DNA from: [Chlorobium] sp. 445
Lineage (GTDB): Bacteria > Bacteroidota > Chlorobiia > Chlorobiales > Thermochlorobacteraceae
Assembly: GCA_002763895.1 (NCBI GenBank)
Contig: NSLH01000003.1
Coordinates: 62,001 to 126,000 of the forward strand
Direction of reading: 5' to 3'
Length of the DNA stretch: 64,000 nt
Shown: piece after piece, positions 37,892 to 49,100 of the stretch
Layout of the letters: each line of letters begins with the position of its first letter
Position numbering within the stretch: the stretch's first letter is position 1
Notes under the pieces: model-generated
Told to the model about the DNA's origin: nothing
The model's input: only the letters and a program-made list of their open reading frames with translations
The model's database searches: none
Position numbers and translations under genes: made by a program

Positions 37892-39748
37892 CTATAAATA
37901 AACCTCACAGAGCTCAACTTGACGCAAGCCGCGCACAGAGTTGCATAGCCACACTTCATCAGCTGTAAGTAAATCGCTCAAAACAAGCACATGTTCCTTC
38001 GCATTAGAGTGCGTTTGCAAAAAGTGCTGGCGATAAATTCCGTTCAAGACGCCACAAGAAAGCGGGGGTGTCAGATACCATTCACCTTTTTTGATGATGA
38101 CATTGTGAATTGCACCCTCGGTAAGCTCACCACGCTCGTTGAAGAAAAGTACATCGACAAAGCCTTGCTCCAGAGCTTTGCGATACATCGTGTCATAAAG
38201 CCTGCGCTGCGTGGTCTTATGCCGATAAAATTTATCCTGAGACGATGTATGCTCGTGCGCCAGTGCAACTTTGTAGCAAGTGTCGGTATCTTGTGCTAAC
38301 TCGTTGTGTTGGCAAAAGCACTGTCCATGCTGGTTTAGACGCAAGCGCACGCGGTAGGCTTTTTCGGGCAAGAAAGAACGTGCAAGCGCTGTAAGGTGCT
38401 GCTCAATTTCAGCTTGGTTGAATGCAAATCCAAAATAGCGTGATGAATCGGCTAAACGGGCAAGATGTTCAGCAAGAAATACATAACGCCCGTCCCAAAG
38501 TATGGTCTCAAGTAGCTCAAAGTCTTGAGCTGGCACTGTAAAAAACTTAGCTTTGAGCATGCATTCCTCAAACTCTTGACGCGCATCGGAATCCCACACA
38601 ATACCGCTACCGACACCAAATTCACCATGATGCTTATGCAAAACTGCGGTACGAATCGCCACATTGAAGAGCGCTTCGCGCTCTGGTGAAATGAATCCAA
38701 TTGCGCCTGTATAGCTTCCACGCGGTGATTGTTCCAATTCATGAATGATTTGCATGGCACGAATTTTAGGAGCACCTGTAATTGAGCCACATGGAAAAAT
38801 GGCTTTGAAAAGCTCCAGGTAGGTTGTGCTCTCGTGCAACTCCGCTTCTAGTGTTGAAGTCATCTGCAAGAGTGTTTCGTATCGCTCTACTTCAAATAGA
38901 CGTGGGGCACGAACGCTACCGAGTTTGGCAAGCCGACCTAAGTCGTTACGAATCAGGTCCACAATCATCAAGTTTTCAGCACGATTTTTGGCATCGCTTT
39001 GCAGAGCGAGTGCAAGTGTGTCGTCTTCGTCATTGGTTAAGCCCCGCTGACTTGTACCTTTCATGGGCTTGCAGAAAAGACGTGTGCTGCATCGACGAAA
39101 GAAAAGTTCAGGCGAAAACGATAGCGCTGTGATACAGCGTATTTGAACAACGGCACTGTATGCAACGCGCTGCTTTTGTTTGAGCGATTGATAGAGCGCA
39201 AGCGGCGAGCCTTCAAAATGAAAACGAAACTTCGTCGTAAAATTGATTTGATAGACATCGCCGGCGCAAATGTAAGCCTGAATGCGTGCGATATTTTGCA
39301 AATAAGTTTGCTCTAATGTCTCAAGGTGAAAGTCACGAACAGCAAAACACGCATCGAGCGGTGCAGCAGTTAGACGATGCGCATGACTTGCACATGTGCC
39401 TGTGTGGTGATTGAAAATGATTGGCGACGCATAGACCTCAAACCAGACAAGCGGATACGGCAAATGCACTTGCACATGTTGAAACTGTGCTTCAAAAGCA
39501 AAGCCAGCTTCGTAGGCTAAGTAACCAGCAATGAAATAGCCCTGATGTAGGAAATCTTCGAGTTGAAGAAGAAGTGGCTCAACTTCATGGAGTTGGTAAG
39601 CTGCAAGTGTGGTCAGCGGTTCAATGAAAAGAAAAGAACGGAAGTTTTCGCTGTCGAATCGCGTGGTCTCCAAGAGCACAGCATCGGGTGCCGCTCTGAG
39701 TGTGGAATAGAACGCATCAGGAAGTGCGGTGTAGTGGGTGCTGTTCAC
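37892..39748 (-). CDS. pabB: Fused aminodeoxychorismate synthase component I / 4-amino-4-deoxychorismate lyase
   Basis: 618 aa from a GTG start at 39748. The N-terminal ~390 residues are a chorismate-binding PabB-type domain: 'YQINFTTKF', 'SPELFF', 'KPMKGTSQRG' (the Lys of 'PIKGT'-type motifs distinguishes ADC synthase from anthranilate synthase, which has Ala), 'MIVDLIRNDLGR' and 'GSITGAPKIRAM'. The C-terminal ~220 residues are a PLP class IV aminotransferase fold typical of PabC ('LRLNQHGQ', 'DVLFFNERGELTEGAIHNVII'). It makes 4-aminobenzoate for folate from chorismate. The GTG start overlaps the stop codon of the DUF420 gene (GTGA), so it is translationally coupled to an oxidase-assembly operon. 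Confidence 0.9.
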   Translation of the reverse strand: MNSTHYTALPDAFYSTLRAAPDAVLLETTRFDSENFRSFLFIEPLTTLAAYQLHEVEPLLLQLEDFLHQGYFIAGYLAYEAGFAFEAQFQHVQVHLPYPLVWFEVYASPIIFNHHTGTCASHAHRLTAAPLDACFAVRDFHLETLEQTYLQNIARIQAYICAGDVYQINFTTKFRFHFEGSPLALYQSLKQKQRVAYSAVVQIRCITALSFSPELFFRRCSTRLFCKPMKGTSQRGLTNDEDDTLALALQSDAKNRAENLMIVDLIRNDLGRLAKLGSVRAPRLFEVERYETLLQMTSTLEAELHESTTYLELFKAIFPCGSITGAPKIRAMQIIHELEQSPRGSYTGAIGFISPEREALFNVAIRTAVLHKHHGEFGVGSGIVWDSDARQEFEECMLKAKFFTVPAQDFELLETILWDGRYVFLAEHLARLADSSRYFGFAFNQAEIEQHLTALARSFLPEKAYRVRLRLNQHGQCFCQHNELAQDTDTCYKVALAHEHTSSQDKFYRHKTTQRRLYDTMYRKALEQGFVDVLFFNERGELTEGAIHNVIIKKGEWYLTPPLSCGVLNGIYRQHFLQTHSNAKEHVLVLSDLLTADEVWLCNSVRGLRQVELCEVYL

Positions 39749-40305
39749 TGCGAGAAGTTGTAATATGGCGAAATCATCACATAGACCAGCACGCCAGTTA
39801 CGGCGACATAAAACCAAAGCGGCAGTGTCCAGCGTGCGATTTTCTTATGCTTGTCAAATTCGCCACGCCATGAGCGTGCAATCGTAAAGAGAGCAAGCGG
39901 TAGGATAATTGCAGCTAAAACAATGTGCGTGATGAGCACAAAGAAATAGACATAGCGAATTAGCCCTTCGCCTCCGAACTTTGTTGCAGGCGCTTGCGAG
40001 TGATAAATCACGTATGAGATGAGAAAGATACTCGAGAGCACAAAGGTGCTAACCATCAAGGTTTTGTGCAGTGCGATGTTTCTACTGCGAATGGCAAGGT
40101 AGGCAGCAACTAAAAACACGGCGCATGTGCCGTTGATAAACGCATGAAATTTTGGCAAGTATGCGACATTGATGCCACTTTCAAATGCCAGAGCTTGTGG
40201 GAAAAAAATAAGGAACGCTACAAGACTGACAACCACAAGTGAAAGTGTATAGACAATCAGCGAGAGCGTTTTTTCACTTGCTTGCTTGAGATTCAAAGTT
40301 GGCAT
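39745..40305 (-). CDS. DUF420-family membrane protein, likely oxidase assembly
   Basis: 186 aa with four or five TM segments ('LIVYTLSLVVVSLVAFLIFF', 'FINGTCAVFLVAAYLAI', 'LMVSTFVLSSIFLISYVIYH', 'FFVLITHIVLAAIILPLALF', 'LPLWFYVAVTGVLVYVMI'). The 'PKFHAFING' and 'HKTLMVS' histidines on helix ends are typical of DUF420 (YozB) proteins, which occur next to cytochrome oxidase and SCO genes and are thought to help assembly. It lies 18 bases after sco1 and its stop overlaps the pabBC start. Confidence 0.88.
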   Translation of the reverse strand: MPTLNLKQASEKTLSLIVYTLSLVVVSLVAFLIFFPQALAFESGINVAYLPKFHAFINGTCAVFLVAAYLAIRSRNIALHKTLMVSTFVLSSIFLISYVIYHSQAPATKFGGEGLIRYVYFFVLITHIVLAAIILPLALFTIARSWRGEFDKHKKIARWTLPLWFYVAVTGVLVYVMISPYYNFSQ

Positions 40306-40323
40306 TGGCTTTACTTCGTTTGG

Positions 40324-40971
40324 TTAGTTTTGCGATTCAGTCATCTTGTGTGCTTTCTGACGCGCTTCAGCTTCTTCGGCAATGAAAGGCTTTGCAAGTT
40401 CGCGCACTTGCGTCTTCAAAACCGAGATACTGGCGTTGTCATTGTAGCTAAAATATCCACGAATTTGTCCATCTTGATCAATCAGAATCAGTTTTGTACT
40501 GTGTCCTGACGGCAAGTTTTCTGCAGGGAGCATAAAGCCTTTTTCTGAAAGTGCAATGACACTATCAATTGGACCATGCAAGAATTTCCAGCGCGTGTCG
40601 GTTACGCCATGTGCGGCAGCGTATGCTTTGAGCACTTCGAGCGTATCATGACCGGGATCGACTGTAACGGAGACGAACTGAATTCGGTTGGAGGCCGCAT
40701 ACAGGTTGTAGAGTTCAGCCATTTGCTTGGTCATGATTGGGCAGGCGCCGGGGCAGCGTGTAAAGAAAAAATCAAAAATGGTGATTTTGCCAAGCAAGTC
40801 TTTTTCCGTAAAAGGCAAGCCATCCTGATCACGCATAGTAAAAGGTGGCACTTTAGCTATGACTGGAATTTCTTGGCGCGAAAAATTTGCGCTTTGAATA
40901 GCAAATACGGCAATGCCCGTGATAGTGACAACGCTAATGCCAAGAAAAAGAACCGTGCGATTGAGGTTCAT
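40324..40971 (-). CDS. SCO1/SenC-family copper chaperone
   Basis: 215 aa with an N-terminal signal anchor ('TVLFLGISVVTITGIAVFAI') and a periplasmic thioredoxin-like domain. The copper-binding 'RCPGACPIM' motif (CxxxC) and the downstream His in 'SGHSTKLILID' match SCO1, which delivers copper to the CuA site of cytochrome oxidases. The 'TVDPGHDTLEVLKAYA' segment is typical. It leads the sco1 - DUF420 - pabBC operon. The oxidase itself is not in the window. Confidence 0.92.
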   Translation of the reverse strand: MNLNRTVLFLGISVVTITGIAVFAIQSANFSRQEIPVIAKVPPFTMRDQDGLPFTEKDLLGKITIFDFFFTRCPGACPIMTKQMAELYNLYAASNRIQFVSVTVDPGHDTLEVLKAYAAAHGVTDTRWKFLHGPIDSVIALSEKGFMLPAENLPSGHSTKLILIDQDGQIRGYFSYNDNASISVLKTQVRELAKPFIAEEAEARQKAHKMTESQN

Positions 40972-41025
40972 ACTACTGAGTTTATACTGATGACTGATGT
41001 ATTGCGTTAGAGCTCAAATTTAACT

Positions 41026-41056
41026 TTTGTGGAAAAATTAAGAAAGACTATATTTG
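41026..41056 (+). promoter_or_regulatory. Bacteroidota-type sigma-A promoter for rpmG
   Basis: TTTG at 41026-41029, a 19-nt spacer, and TATATTTG at 41049-41056. This is a perfect match to TTTG / 19 / TAnnTTTG and lies 52 bases upstream of the rpmG ATG. Confidence 0.7.
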
Positions 41057-41071
41057 ACGCTCATTTTTGAG

Positions 41072-41093
41072 ACCAACACCAAACCAACACCAA
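41072..41093 (+). repeat. Exact tandem duplication of an 11-bp unit in the rpmG leader
   Basis: ACCAACACCAA occurs twice in direct succession, between the promoter and the rpmG start codon. It lies in the expected 5' UTR. No function is evident. Confidence 0.7.
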
Positions 41094-41107
41094 ACTAAGC
41101 AATAACT

Positions 41108-41290
41108 ATGGCTGCAAAGAAAGGCAACCGTGTCGTCATTACGCTAGAGTGCACAGAGGCTCGCAAGGAAGGCAAGACGCCGTCGCGCTACACAACTGAG
41201 AAAAACAAGCGTAACGACACCGAGCGGCTTGAACTCATGAAATACAATCCTTACCTCAAGCGCCGCACGCTGCACAAAGAAGTCAAGTAA
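41108..41290 (+). CDS. rpmG: 50S ribosomal protein L33
   Basis: 60 aa, full length ('[19 protein letters not shown]', '[11 protein letters not shown]', '[18 protein letters not shown]'). It has one cysteine only, so this is the zinc-free form of L33. It usually sits next to rpmB, but here it stands alone with its own promoter and terminator. Confidence 0.96.
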   Translation: MAAKKGNRVVITLECTEARKEGKTPSRYTTEKNKRNDTERLELMKYNPYLKRRTLHKEVK

Positions 41291-41342
41291 GCACAGGTCA
41301 AGTATGCATAGCAAGTTTGTAAAAGCTTACTAGAACCGTGAT

Positions 41343-41370
41343 AGGCGTAACACTCTACGCCTTTTTTTTT
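41343..41370 (+). terminator. Rho-independent terminator of rpmG
   Basis: 7-bp stem AGGCGTA / TACGCCT (41343-41349, 41356-41362) with a 6-base loop, followed by a run of T to 41370. It lies 53 bases after the rpmG stop. A 'TACATTTG' (41370-41377) directly after it may be the -7 element of the following subtilase gene. Confidence 0.85.
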
Positions 41371-41406
41371 ACATTTGCTCAATTTTACTGTTTATCATCG
41401 CGCCGT

Positions 41407-44290
41407 ATGCCACGTCGAGATACGCAATCCCCAATCGTTCCGATTTGTTTTGCGATACTTGCCCTTGTGCTGCTTTTTTCTACTCCACAGTTTGCACAGG
41501 ATGTTCAGCCGCCGCGCAAAGTCGATAAGCTCAGCTTTATTTCCAAGACCACATGCGGTGTTGATGCATTTTTGGAAAAGCGACCAGAGGCTGATGGACG
41601 AGGCGTAATCATCGTCATTCTCGACACAGGGTCGATATGGGGATTGAAGGTTTGAAGAAAACATCTCTCGGTACAACCAAAGTCATTGATGTGCAAGATT
41701 TTTCGGGTGCAGGTGATGTACGACTCATCAAGGCAAAAGTCGTAGAAAAAGCAGGTACACTTGAGGTGCTGGATACTTTGAGTGGCTTGCGGCTCAGCGG
41801 CATTGAAGCCTTGCCAAAACCAAGTGATGGCGCTTATTTGATTGGGGCGTTCAAGGAACTGCGGTTGCAAAATGGGGAAGTGCCAGATGTGGATGGCGAT
41901 AGTAAGTCGGAGACGGTGTTTGGGGTGCTAGCCTATCGTGTTCAAGATGGTGCAATTGCTTTCGTGGATACCAATGCAGATGGCAATCTTGCTGATGAAA
42001 AACCACTGCGGAGCTACAAAGAACGCTTCGATACCTTCACGTTTGCCCAGAAAGACACAACGAAACTGCCTGTTATGACCTGTGCATTGAACATTTTTCT
42101 TGATGAGTTGCGTGTTGTCTTACACTTTGATGATGGGGCACACGGCTCACATGTGGCAGGCATTGCTGCGGGGTACAACATTTATGCAACGCCAACGCAG
42201 CCGGGCTACAACGGCATTGCGCCGGGTGCGGAATTGGTGAGCTTGAAAATCAGTGACGGGGCAATCGGTCAGCTGAGCACAACAGGCAGTATGAAGAAAG
42301 CCTACGACTATGCGGCGCGTCTTGCGCTGTTGCAGCCTAAGCCTGTGGTGGTCAATATGAGCTTTGGTGTGGCATCGGAACTTGAGAGCAATGCGGACAT
42401 GGAAAAGTATTTGGATTCGCTACTGGAAGCTACGCCAAATCTATATGTTGTTGTCTCAAATGGCAATGAAGGTCCGGGCATTTCATCGACGGGCTTACCT
42501 GCAGCTGCCTCACGGGTGATTTCAGTTGGGGCGTTACTCAACCGTGATATTGCGCGTGATGCGTACAATTTAGACCAGCGAGAGCATAGCATTTGGAATT
42601 TTAGCAGTCGTGGCGCAGAGACGGCAAAGCCAGACTTAGTGGCGCCCGGCTCAGCATTTTCTACGGTGCCGAACCATTCGCAAATGCCGCTGATGAGTGG
42701 CACAAGCATGGCGTCACCGCATGTAGCAGGCGCAATTGCACTATTGCTGAGTGCCTTGCTTAAAGAAGACCCTGAGGGTGTACGCGCAGGGTACTATTCC
42801 CAACGCGTCATCAAACAAGCCTTGCGTGCGTCGGCGCGTCCGTTGAGCGCAGCACTAGCGTACAGCGAACTTGACTATGGGGCTGGATTGCTTAATGTGC
42901 CACGTGCGCTGGAAGCCTTGCAGAGCTATCGCAAGAGTGGCTTTGCTGAACAGATGATTGATTACACCGTGCGTGTGGCTTCAGCGGTTCATGGCACAGA
43001 ATACGCTACGCCTGCTGCCTATCACCGCAGCACAGTAATTCCCGAAGCCGAAGTCTTTCAAGTTCTGCCGAAATTTCCGCCGAAGGTAAGGACAGTTGAA
43101 CAAGAAAATTTTTTCCGCATCTTCGAACTTCGCTCTACTGCGCCATGGCTAAAACTTCCACAAAAAATGTCGTGATGCGCGGCAGCGCTGGAACAAACAT
43201 TCGCGTCATCTACGACCGCACAAAACTCAAAAATCCTGGCGTCTATCATGGCAAAGTCATAGCAACACGACGTGCAGCGAATTCCAAATTTCCCGAAGTC
43301 GAGTTCGAGCTGCACAATACGCTGGTTGTGCCCTACACCTTTGGCGATGAAGGCTTTATGAGTTTTTCACGACAAACGCTCAGAGCGGGTGAAATTCGTC
43401 GATATTTCTTTGCTGTACCAAAAGGGGCATCTGCACTTAATGTTACAGTGCTAAGCGAGAAAGGGTTTGCGTGCGATGTCTCAGGCGCGGTGATTTCGCC
43501 AAGAGGTGCCGTTGTTACGCCCATTCCACGCATTGGCGACGGTGAGACACAGTCTGGCGTGAGTGTCGTGCGAGAGCTTGAGGCAGGCGTCTATGAAGTC
43601 GTCTTGCAAGCTGATGCTGATGCAAAAACTGCATCACGCTTTTCCTTGGAAGTTGAAATTGAGCGTGTAACATTCGACATTCAAACGCTAACCCCAACAC
43701 TGTTGCAAGCCAGTGTCATAAACTCCAACACCAGCATTTCACGCGGCAGCGTTAGCGCAAGAATTGGCAGTTATGTCAAAACCGTTGTAGATACGATTTA
43801 CGCAGGAAAAATCTACCGTATGCCTGTTCTGCTCGATGAGCGAGATGGCTCTCTGACCATGCGCATTTCAATGAGCAAAGAAGATTACAACAAAAACACA
43901 GATATCGGACTTTTGATTGTCGATAGTCTTGGCAGAAAACTTGTGTCACAATCTGTTGATGCAGCAACCGAAGCTGTGCGTCTTGTAAATCCGTATGACA
44001 AAGCAGCGCAAGTATTTTTTGAGATTCACTACGGGTTTGCTCATGACACACCTGACACTTATGCGCGACTTGTTATCACAGAAACTCACGGGATTACACC
44101 GGTGCTGCTTGAAGCAAGCACAAACACTTCGGTTGAACTGTTGCCCTTTATTCCACAGCGTTTTGAGTGGTGCATTCCTCAATTGCCGCCCCTGCCCAAG
44201 GGCTATGTCTATCGTGGCGACCTGCGCTTTGAAGATTTATTCAATCGCTTGAAATCTATACAGCCTTTCACATTACCAGCTTTGCCATAG
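41407..44290 (+). CDS. Secreted subtilisin-family protease resembling tripeptidyl peptidase II, with two frameshifts
   Basis: Combined product about 961 aa. Signal peptide from ATG 41407 ('VPICFAILALVLLFSTPQFAQ'). The catalytic Asp is in 'VILDTGVDMGIEGL', His in 'GAHGSHVAGIAAGY', Ser in 'SGTSMASPHVAGA'. About 180 residues separate Asp and His, including 'KVIDVQDFSGAGDV', a layout seen in TPP II and not in ordinary subtilisins, where the gap is ~30. The C-terminal ~400 residues are beta-rich and resemble the TPP II after-catalytic region only generally. Frame breaks: one G missing at 41629-41631, one A missing at the A4 run 43151-43154; both repairs restore continuous family sequence. It would degrade peptides in the periplasm or outside the cell. 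Confidence 0.82.
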
Positions 44291-44293
44291 TGC

Positions 44294-44938
44294 TCATGCC
44301 AGCAAGCCTTTGGTCGAGGCGATTTGATGAGAAGAGATGCGTACAGCCGCACGCATTGCAACAGCAAAGGCTTTAAAGAGCGCTTCAATTTTGTGATGTG
44401 TATTTTTGCCGTAGAGAATCTCGAGGTGGATGTTGGCTTTCAAATGCTCCGCCAGGGAGAGAAAGAAGTGTTCAACCATCTCTGTTGCCATATCACTGAT
44501 TTTGGCGCGAGCAAATTTTGCATTAAAGACAAGATAACTGCGCCCGCTTAAATCCACGACAGCACGCGCAAGCGTCTCATCCATGGGAATGTAAGCGTAG
44601 CCATAGCGTTCAATGCCGACCTTATCGCCAAGTGCTTGAGCAAGGGCACGACCTAAAACGATGGCAACATCTTCAACCGTATGGTGGTCATCGACATGCA
44701 CATCACCAGCGCAAGTCAGTTCAAGGTCAATGTGCGAGTGCTTGGAGAAGAGCTCCAGCATGTGATTGAGAAAATTAATTCCGGTTTGAATCTTGTAGTG
44801 CCCTTCGCCATCGAGATTGAGTGAGAGAGAAATATCGGTCTCTTTCGTTTTACGCGAGACTGTAGCGCAGCGCAAGGCGTGAGTGTCTTTGCCGTTTTGT
44901 GCAAGTGCTTTGCGAGAAGTTGTATGTGTTGAGTTCAT
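44294..44938 (-). CDS. hisB: Imidazoleglycerol-phosphate dehydratase
   Basis: Sixth step of histidine synthesis, IGP to imidazole-acetol phosphate. 214 aa, monofunctional HisB. The metal-binding motifs '[12 protein letters not shown]', '[14 protein letters not shown]', '[10 protein letters not shown]' and '[13 protein letters not shown]' are intact. Its ATG overlaps the stop codon of the AAA+ ATPase gene by 4 bases (ATGA), so the two are translationally coupled. Three bases separate it from the convergent subtilase gene. Confidence 0.96.
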   Translation of the reverse strand: MNSTHTTSRKALAQNGKDTHALRCATVSRKTKETDISLSLNLDGEGHYKIQTGINFLNHMLELFSKHSHIDLELTCAGDVHVDDHHTVEDVAIVLGRALAQALGDKVGIERYGYAYIPMDETLARAVVDLSGRSYLVFNAKFARAKISDMATEMVEHFFLSLAEHLKANIHLEILYGKNTHHKIEALFKAFAVAMRAAVRISSHQIASTKGLLA

Positions 44939-46122
44939 GGATATGTAGGTGAATGACGAGAATCTAAGACTTTACGCTTTTGGTCCAAAATGATGCGCAT
45001 AGCGCTGGCTAAATCGTCGAAGCGCACAATGTGTTCGCTTTTTGGTCGTGCAGCAACCGTAGCTACAGCAAACAGCAAGGCGTTTTTGACATCTCCGCCC
45101 GATGCACCAAGCGAAAGTTCAGCGAGTGTTTCAAAATCCAAATTGGGCTCGAGCGGCAATTGCGGCGGGATGTGAATGCGCCAAATCTCTTTTAGTTGTG
45201 CTTTTTCGGGCAGACGAAATTCAATGTGAGCAAGCATGCGGCGCAAAAAAGCAGAATCGTAATTGCCAACCAAATTTGAAGCAAAAATCACCAGACCATT
45301 AAAACGGTCAAGTTCGATGAGCGTTGTGCTTCGTGTCAAATTGACACTATGGTCAGCTGATTGCGAGACCTGCGTCAGACGCTTTCCCAAAATTGAATCG
45401 GCTTCATCGAAGAAAAGTACAGCGCCTGTGCGCGCAGCTTGGGCAAACGCAGCTTTGATGTTCTTAGGTGTTTCACCCACATACTTAGATTCTAGCTCCG
45501 CATAGCTAACCATCAAAATCTCTTTACCCAATGAATTTGCAATGGCTTCAGCGGCAAGCGTCTTGCCTGTGCCGGGCAAACCATAGAAGTTGAGGGCAAC
45601 TTTTCGCCCTGTTCGATCAATCGATTGCAAATTCCATGTCTCATAAATCAGGCGCTGCTGGTTAATAAGTGTAAGCACATCTTGTAAGGCTCTGCGTGTG
45701 GCATCATCTAAGATGAGGCGATCGAGGGAGTAAAGCGGCTTTTGCGGAATGAAATTTTCCAAGCGTTTTTTGATTTCTTCATCAAGGGCTTGAGACGTAC
45801 CGTTTTGCGCCACCGTGCGTTTTTCTGCAAGTCCGCTTTGTTCCAAGCGGGCTTTGTGCGGATTAAAGTTAAAGGTCATTTCAGGGCGATGAAAGTGCGC
45901 ACTGAACGTCGCTTTATCCAGCATTTTGCGTAAGCCTGCAACAAAAGCATTCGTGAGTGCACTTTCCAATTCGCGCGATGAATCCTTGCCTTCAGCAGCA
46001 CAAGCTGGACAATACAGCATCGGTAAGCCTTCAAGCTTTGCGTTCAGGTCGGCAATGTGCTTAACACCACGATAGGAAAGCACCAGCGGCACCTTGTGGA
46101 TTGGACAAATCTCAGCAGACAT
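44935..46122 (-). CDS. AAA+ ATPase with N-terminal zinc-finger-like motif
   Basis: 395 aa. Residues 1-50 carry 'CPIH' and 'CPAC', a possible Cys/His zinc site. The AAA+ core (about 165-380) has Walker A '[13 protein letters not shown]', Walker B '[12 protein letters not shown]', sensor 1 'FASN' and an arginine finger 'FLRRML'. This is the FtsH/Cdc48-type AAA class, consistent with a protein-remodelling role. No protease domain is fused. Coupling with hisB (4-base overlap) is odd. Function not assignable. Confidence 0.8.
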   Translation of the reverse strand: MSAEICPIHKVPLVLSYRGVKHIADLNAKLEGLPMLYCPACAAEGKDSSRELESALTNAFVAGLRKMLDKATFSAHFHRPEMTFNFNPHKARLEQSGLAEKRTVAQNGTSQALDEEIKKRLENFIPQKPLYSLDRLILDDATRRALQDVLTLINQQRLIYETWNLQSIDRTGRKVALNFYGLPGTGKTLAAEAIANSLGKEILMVSYAELESKYVGETPKNIKAAFAQAARTGAVLFFDEADSILGKRLTQVSQSADHSVNLTRSTTLIELDRFNGLVIFASNLVGNYDSAFLRRMLAHIEFRLPEKAQLKEIWRIHIPPQLPLEPNLDFETLAELSLGASGGDVKNALLFAVATVAARPKSEHIVRFDDLASAMRIILDQKRKVLDSRHSPTYP

Positions 46123-46196
46123 TCATTATGCGCTTCAAAGTTTTTCTTTAGACTCTAAAAAAAACCTAACCTGTTCGTTAAAGGTTGCGACGCTCG

Positions 46197-49100
46197 TCAC
46201 TTTATCAGCACCATTTTTTTGGTTTCCACAAAATTTCCGGCTTGCAGTCGATAGAAATATACACCGCTTGAGAGAGCTTTGTTGCCAGCAGAAAACAGCA
46301 CGCTGTATTGACCTGCAGCTTGTCGAGCATTCACTAGTGTGGCAACTTCACGACCTAAGACGTCAAAGACTTTCAAGCTTACTGTGGTGGCTTGTGGCAG
46401 TTGATAGCGAATGGTTGTTGTCGGATTGAAGGGATTGGGATAATTCTGCTCCAACACAAAGGCTTGCGGTACAGTTTTGGTGTCTTGCTCTGCCGAGAGT
46501 GGATTTTGAATAACCACGGCATCGGGCGTTGTGGAGAGCGTAAAAATTGCTGAGCCAAACGGAGCGAGAGTAATTGTAACTGCACTAAGCTCTGAGCCTC
46601 GCACTTCTCGGCGCGTATTGTCGTAGAGATTGTTGAGAAAATAGGTTGCATTGTCTTGAATGCCGCCGGTGAAAAGGACGGCACCAGCTGTGCGCAGGTT
46701 GAGCGTTGCAGTTTGCGCTTGGTCAGAGAAATTGACGACCGTGAGCCCGTTTTGATTTTCAAAAGGACGTGTGAAAGCGTAGATAAAATTGTTGTTGTTT
46801 GTGGGAATGAGTCGCTGCAAGGATTGGGTCCAGAATGCAGGGAATTGTGCGCGAATATGCGCTAAGCGTTGGTAGTGCGGCATGAGCAAGGTGCGTCCAA
46901 AGTGATTCCAGTTGACGACACCACGACGACGCACGTTAAGATCGGGCTCACCTAAGTTGGTAGCAGATGTGGGAAAGCCTGCGCCGACTTCTTGACCAGT
47001 GTAGAGCAAGGGATGTCCGGGTGCTGTAAAGATTACGCTTGCCATAGCCATGGTGCGCCGATATGCCGTGAGCGTGTCGGGTGTGCGATATAAAAACGCA
47101 ATGCGATCTTCATCTTTGTTTTCCAAAAAGCGCATGTAGTAAGAATTAGGTCCGGGATAGAACCCGTTGTTGAAGAGTTCGTTGTGTAGTGTGTTAATGG
47201 CTTGCGGTGTGAAGTTGAAGGGGCGAATTGCGCCGCCATAGAGTTTCCAGTCATAGCCGGCATCAGCGCCGCCACGCAAGCCCCCCGATTCATGATCTGC
47301 AAAGATGGTCTCGCTGCCAATTCCTGTACCATCTGACTCAGCAAGTAAGTAAATGTCGCCTTTAATGCGCTTGAGTTCTCGGCGGAGAAACTCATCAAAG
47401 TTTGCTCTACCATTTCGCCGATGCGGTCCCCAATAGATATCAAAACGAAAGCCATCGAGATCAAACTCTTTGAGCCAATACTTATAGACATCAAGCATAG
47501 CGTGGCGCGCATCGAGATCGCTCCACTCGAAATTGAGCAAGGCTTGACTAAACCCGCCATAATACACGAAGCCTGCAGCGTCAGTGCCCCAGCCTAATCC
47601 GTTGGTGTTCGTCCCCGGTCCTGAAGTTGGAATCGTGCGTTGATACCATGTAAAGTAGGGTGAGCGTCTGCCCAAGGTGCGTGCACTGACCGCCCAGGGA
47701 TGATTGCGTCCTGTGTGGTTTGGCGTAACATCAACAATAACCTTCAAGCCTAAACGGTGAGCTTCTGTGACAAAGTCTTTGAAATCTTGTAGTGTGCCGT
47801 AGGTGGAGACAACTGAGTAAAAATCGACGATGTTGTAACCAATCCCGATGCCATTGTCAATGCGGTCGTTGTCAGTTTTCATGACAGGCATAATCCAGAT
47901 AACATTGAAGCCCATGTTGCGAATGTATTCCAAGCCGCCGGGCGCGCTGCCACGTGCAAGAAGGTCGCGCAAGATGCCCAAGTTTTGATTTGAGGCGGCT
48001 TTAGGAAAGAGCAAATAGAGCCGCATTTGGCGTACCCAATCTGGTGAGGTTTCGTAGCGCGGCAAGATCACTTCACCGTTTGCGCGCACAGTAAAATACT
48101 GCCGCACGGTATCAGCATTGCCATCTGTATCGCGTGCAATAAGAATGAAAGGATAATCGCCTGCACGCGTCGGCTTAGGAATCGTAACGCTCGCATCGGT
48201 TCTGCCCGATAAACCAAGCGCTACGCCGTCAACGTCGCGCCATAAGAACGTAAGCGCCTGACCTTGCGGATCGGTGCTGGCACTTGCCGAAAGCGTAATG
48301 CTATTGCCCGAGACGCTTACAGTTGCAACAGCAACCGGCACTTGTGGCACAAATTTCGTTACAACCACACTATCAACAAAAGTCTCGTTGTCAACGCTGG
48401 CGCTGACGCGAATGACATTGCGTCCATTTTGCAGTGCAACTGTTCTATCAAAAGAGCCCATGACAACCGCTTGCACTTGTGCTGATGCATTGTTGACGCT
48501 GATTTGAACAGTGCTGATGCGATTGTCTGTAACAACACCACCGACATGAAACGAATCTTTGCGCGTTACAAAACTTGGTGATTCAATTTGGATAGGGCGG
48601 GCGCGCACTTCAAATTGAATCGAGTCGGTTTGTGTTGCGCCATTTGAAGCGGTTGCAGAAATGCGAAACGTATGCAAGCCATCGGATAAATTGCTCTGTG
48701 GCTGATAGGAAAAAATGCCTGTGGCGGCATTGTAGAATGTGTTGGCGTTAGCGATTGGTTGGTTGTCAAGGCTAGCAGAGAGGGAGGTCAGACTAAGATT
48801 GCGCGCAAGAAAAATTCCAGCACTTAGCGTTGGACGAGCTACGCGAACGACAAAGCTCTGATTAAAAGGCTGCGAACCACTGGCGTGTGGAAACACTGCA
48901 ACTTGAAATAAGGTAAGCGGCTCAACGGTGAGAATCGAGTTGTCATTGTCGGCAGCGTTAAAACGTCGGTTGAGCGGATCGGTGCGCCAGCCAGTTACCA
49001 CACCATTTTCATTGATTTTGTATTGATATGTACCAAGTGGCAGACGAATGACTTTTTCCCACAGTCCAGTCACTGAATTAAACTCTGCTTGTGAGGGCGC

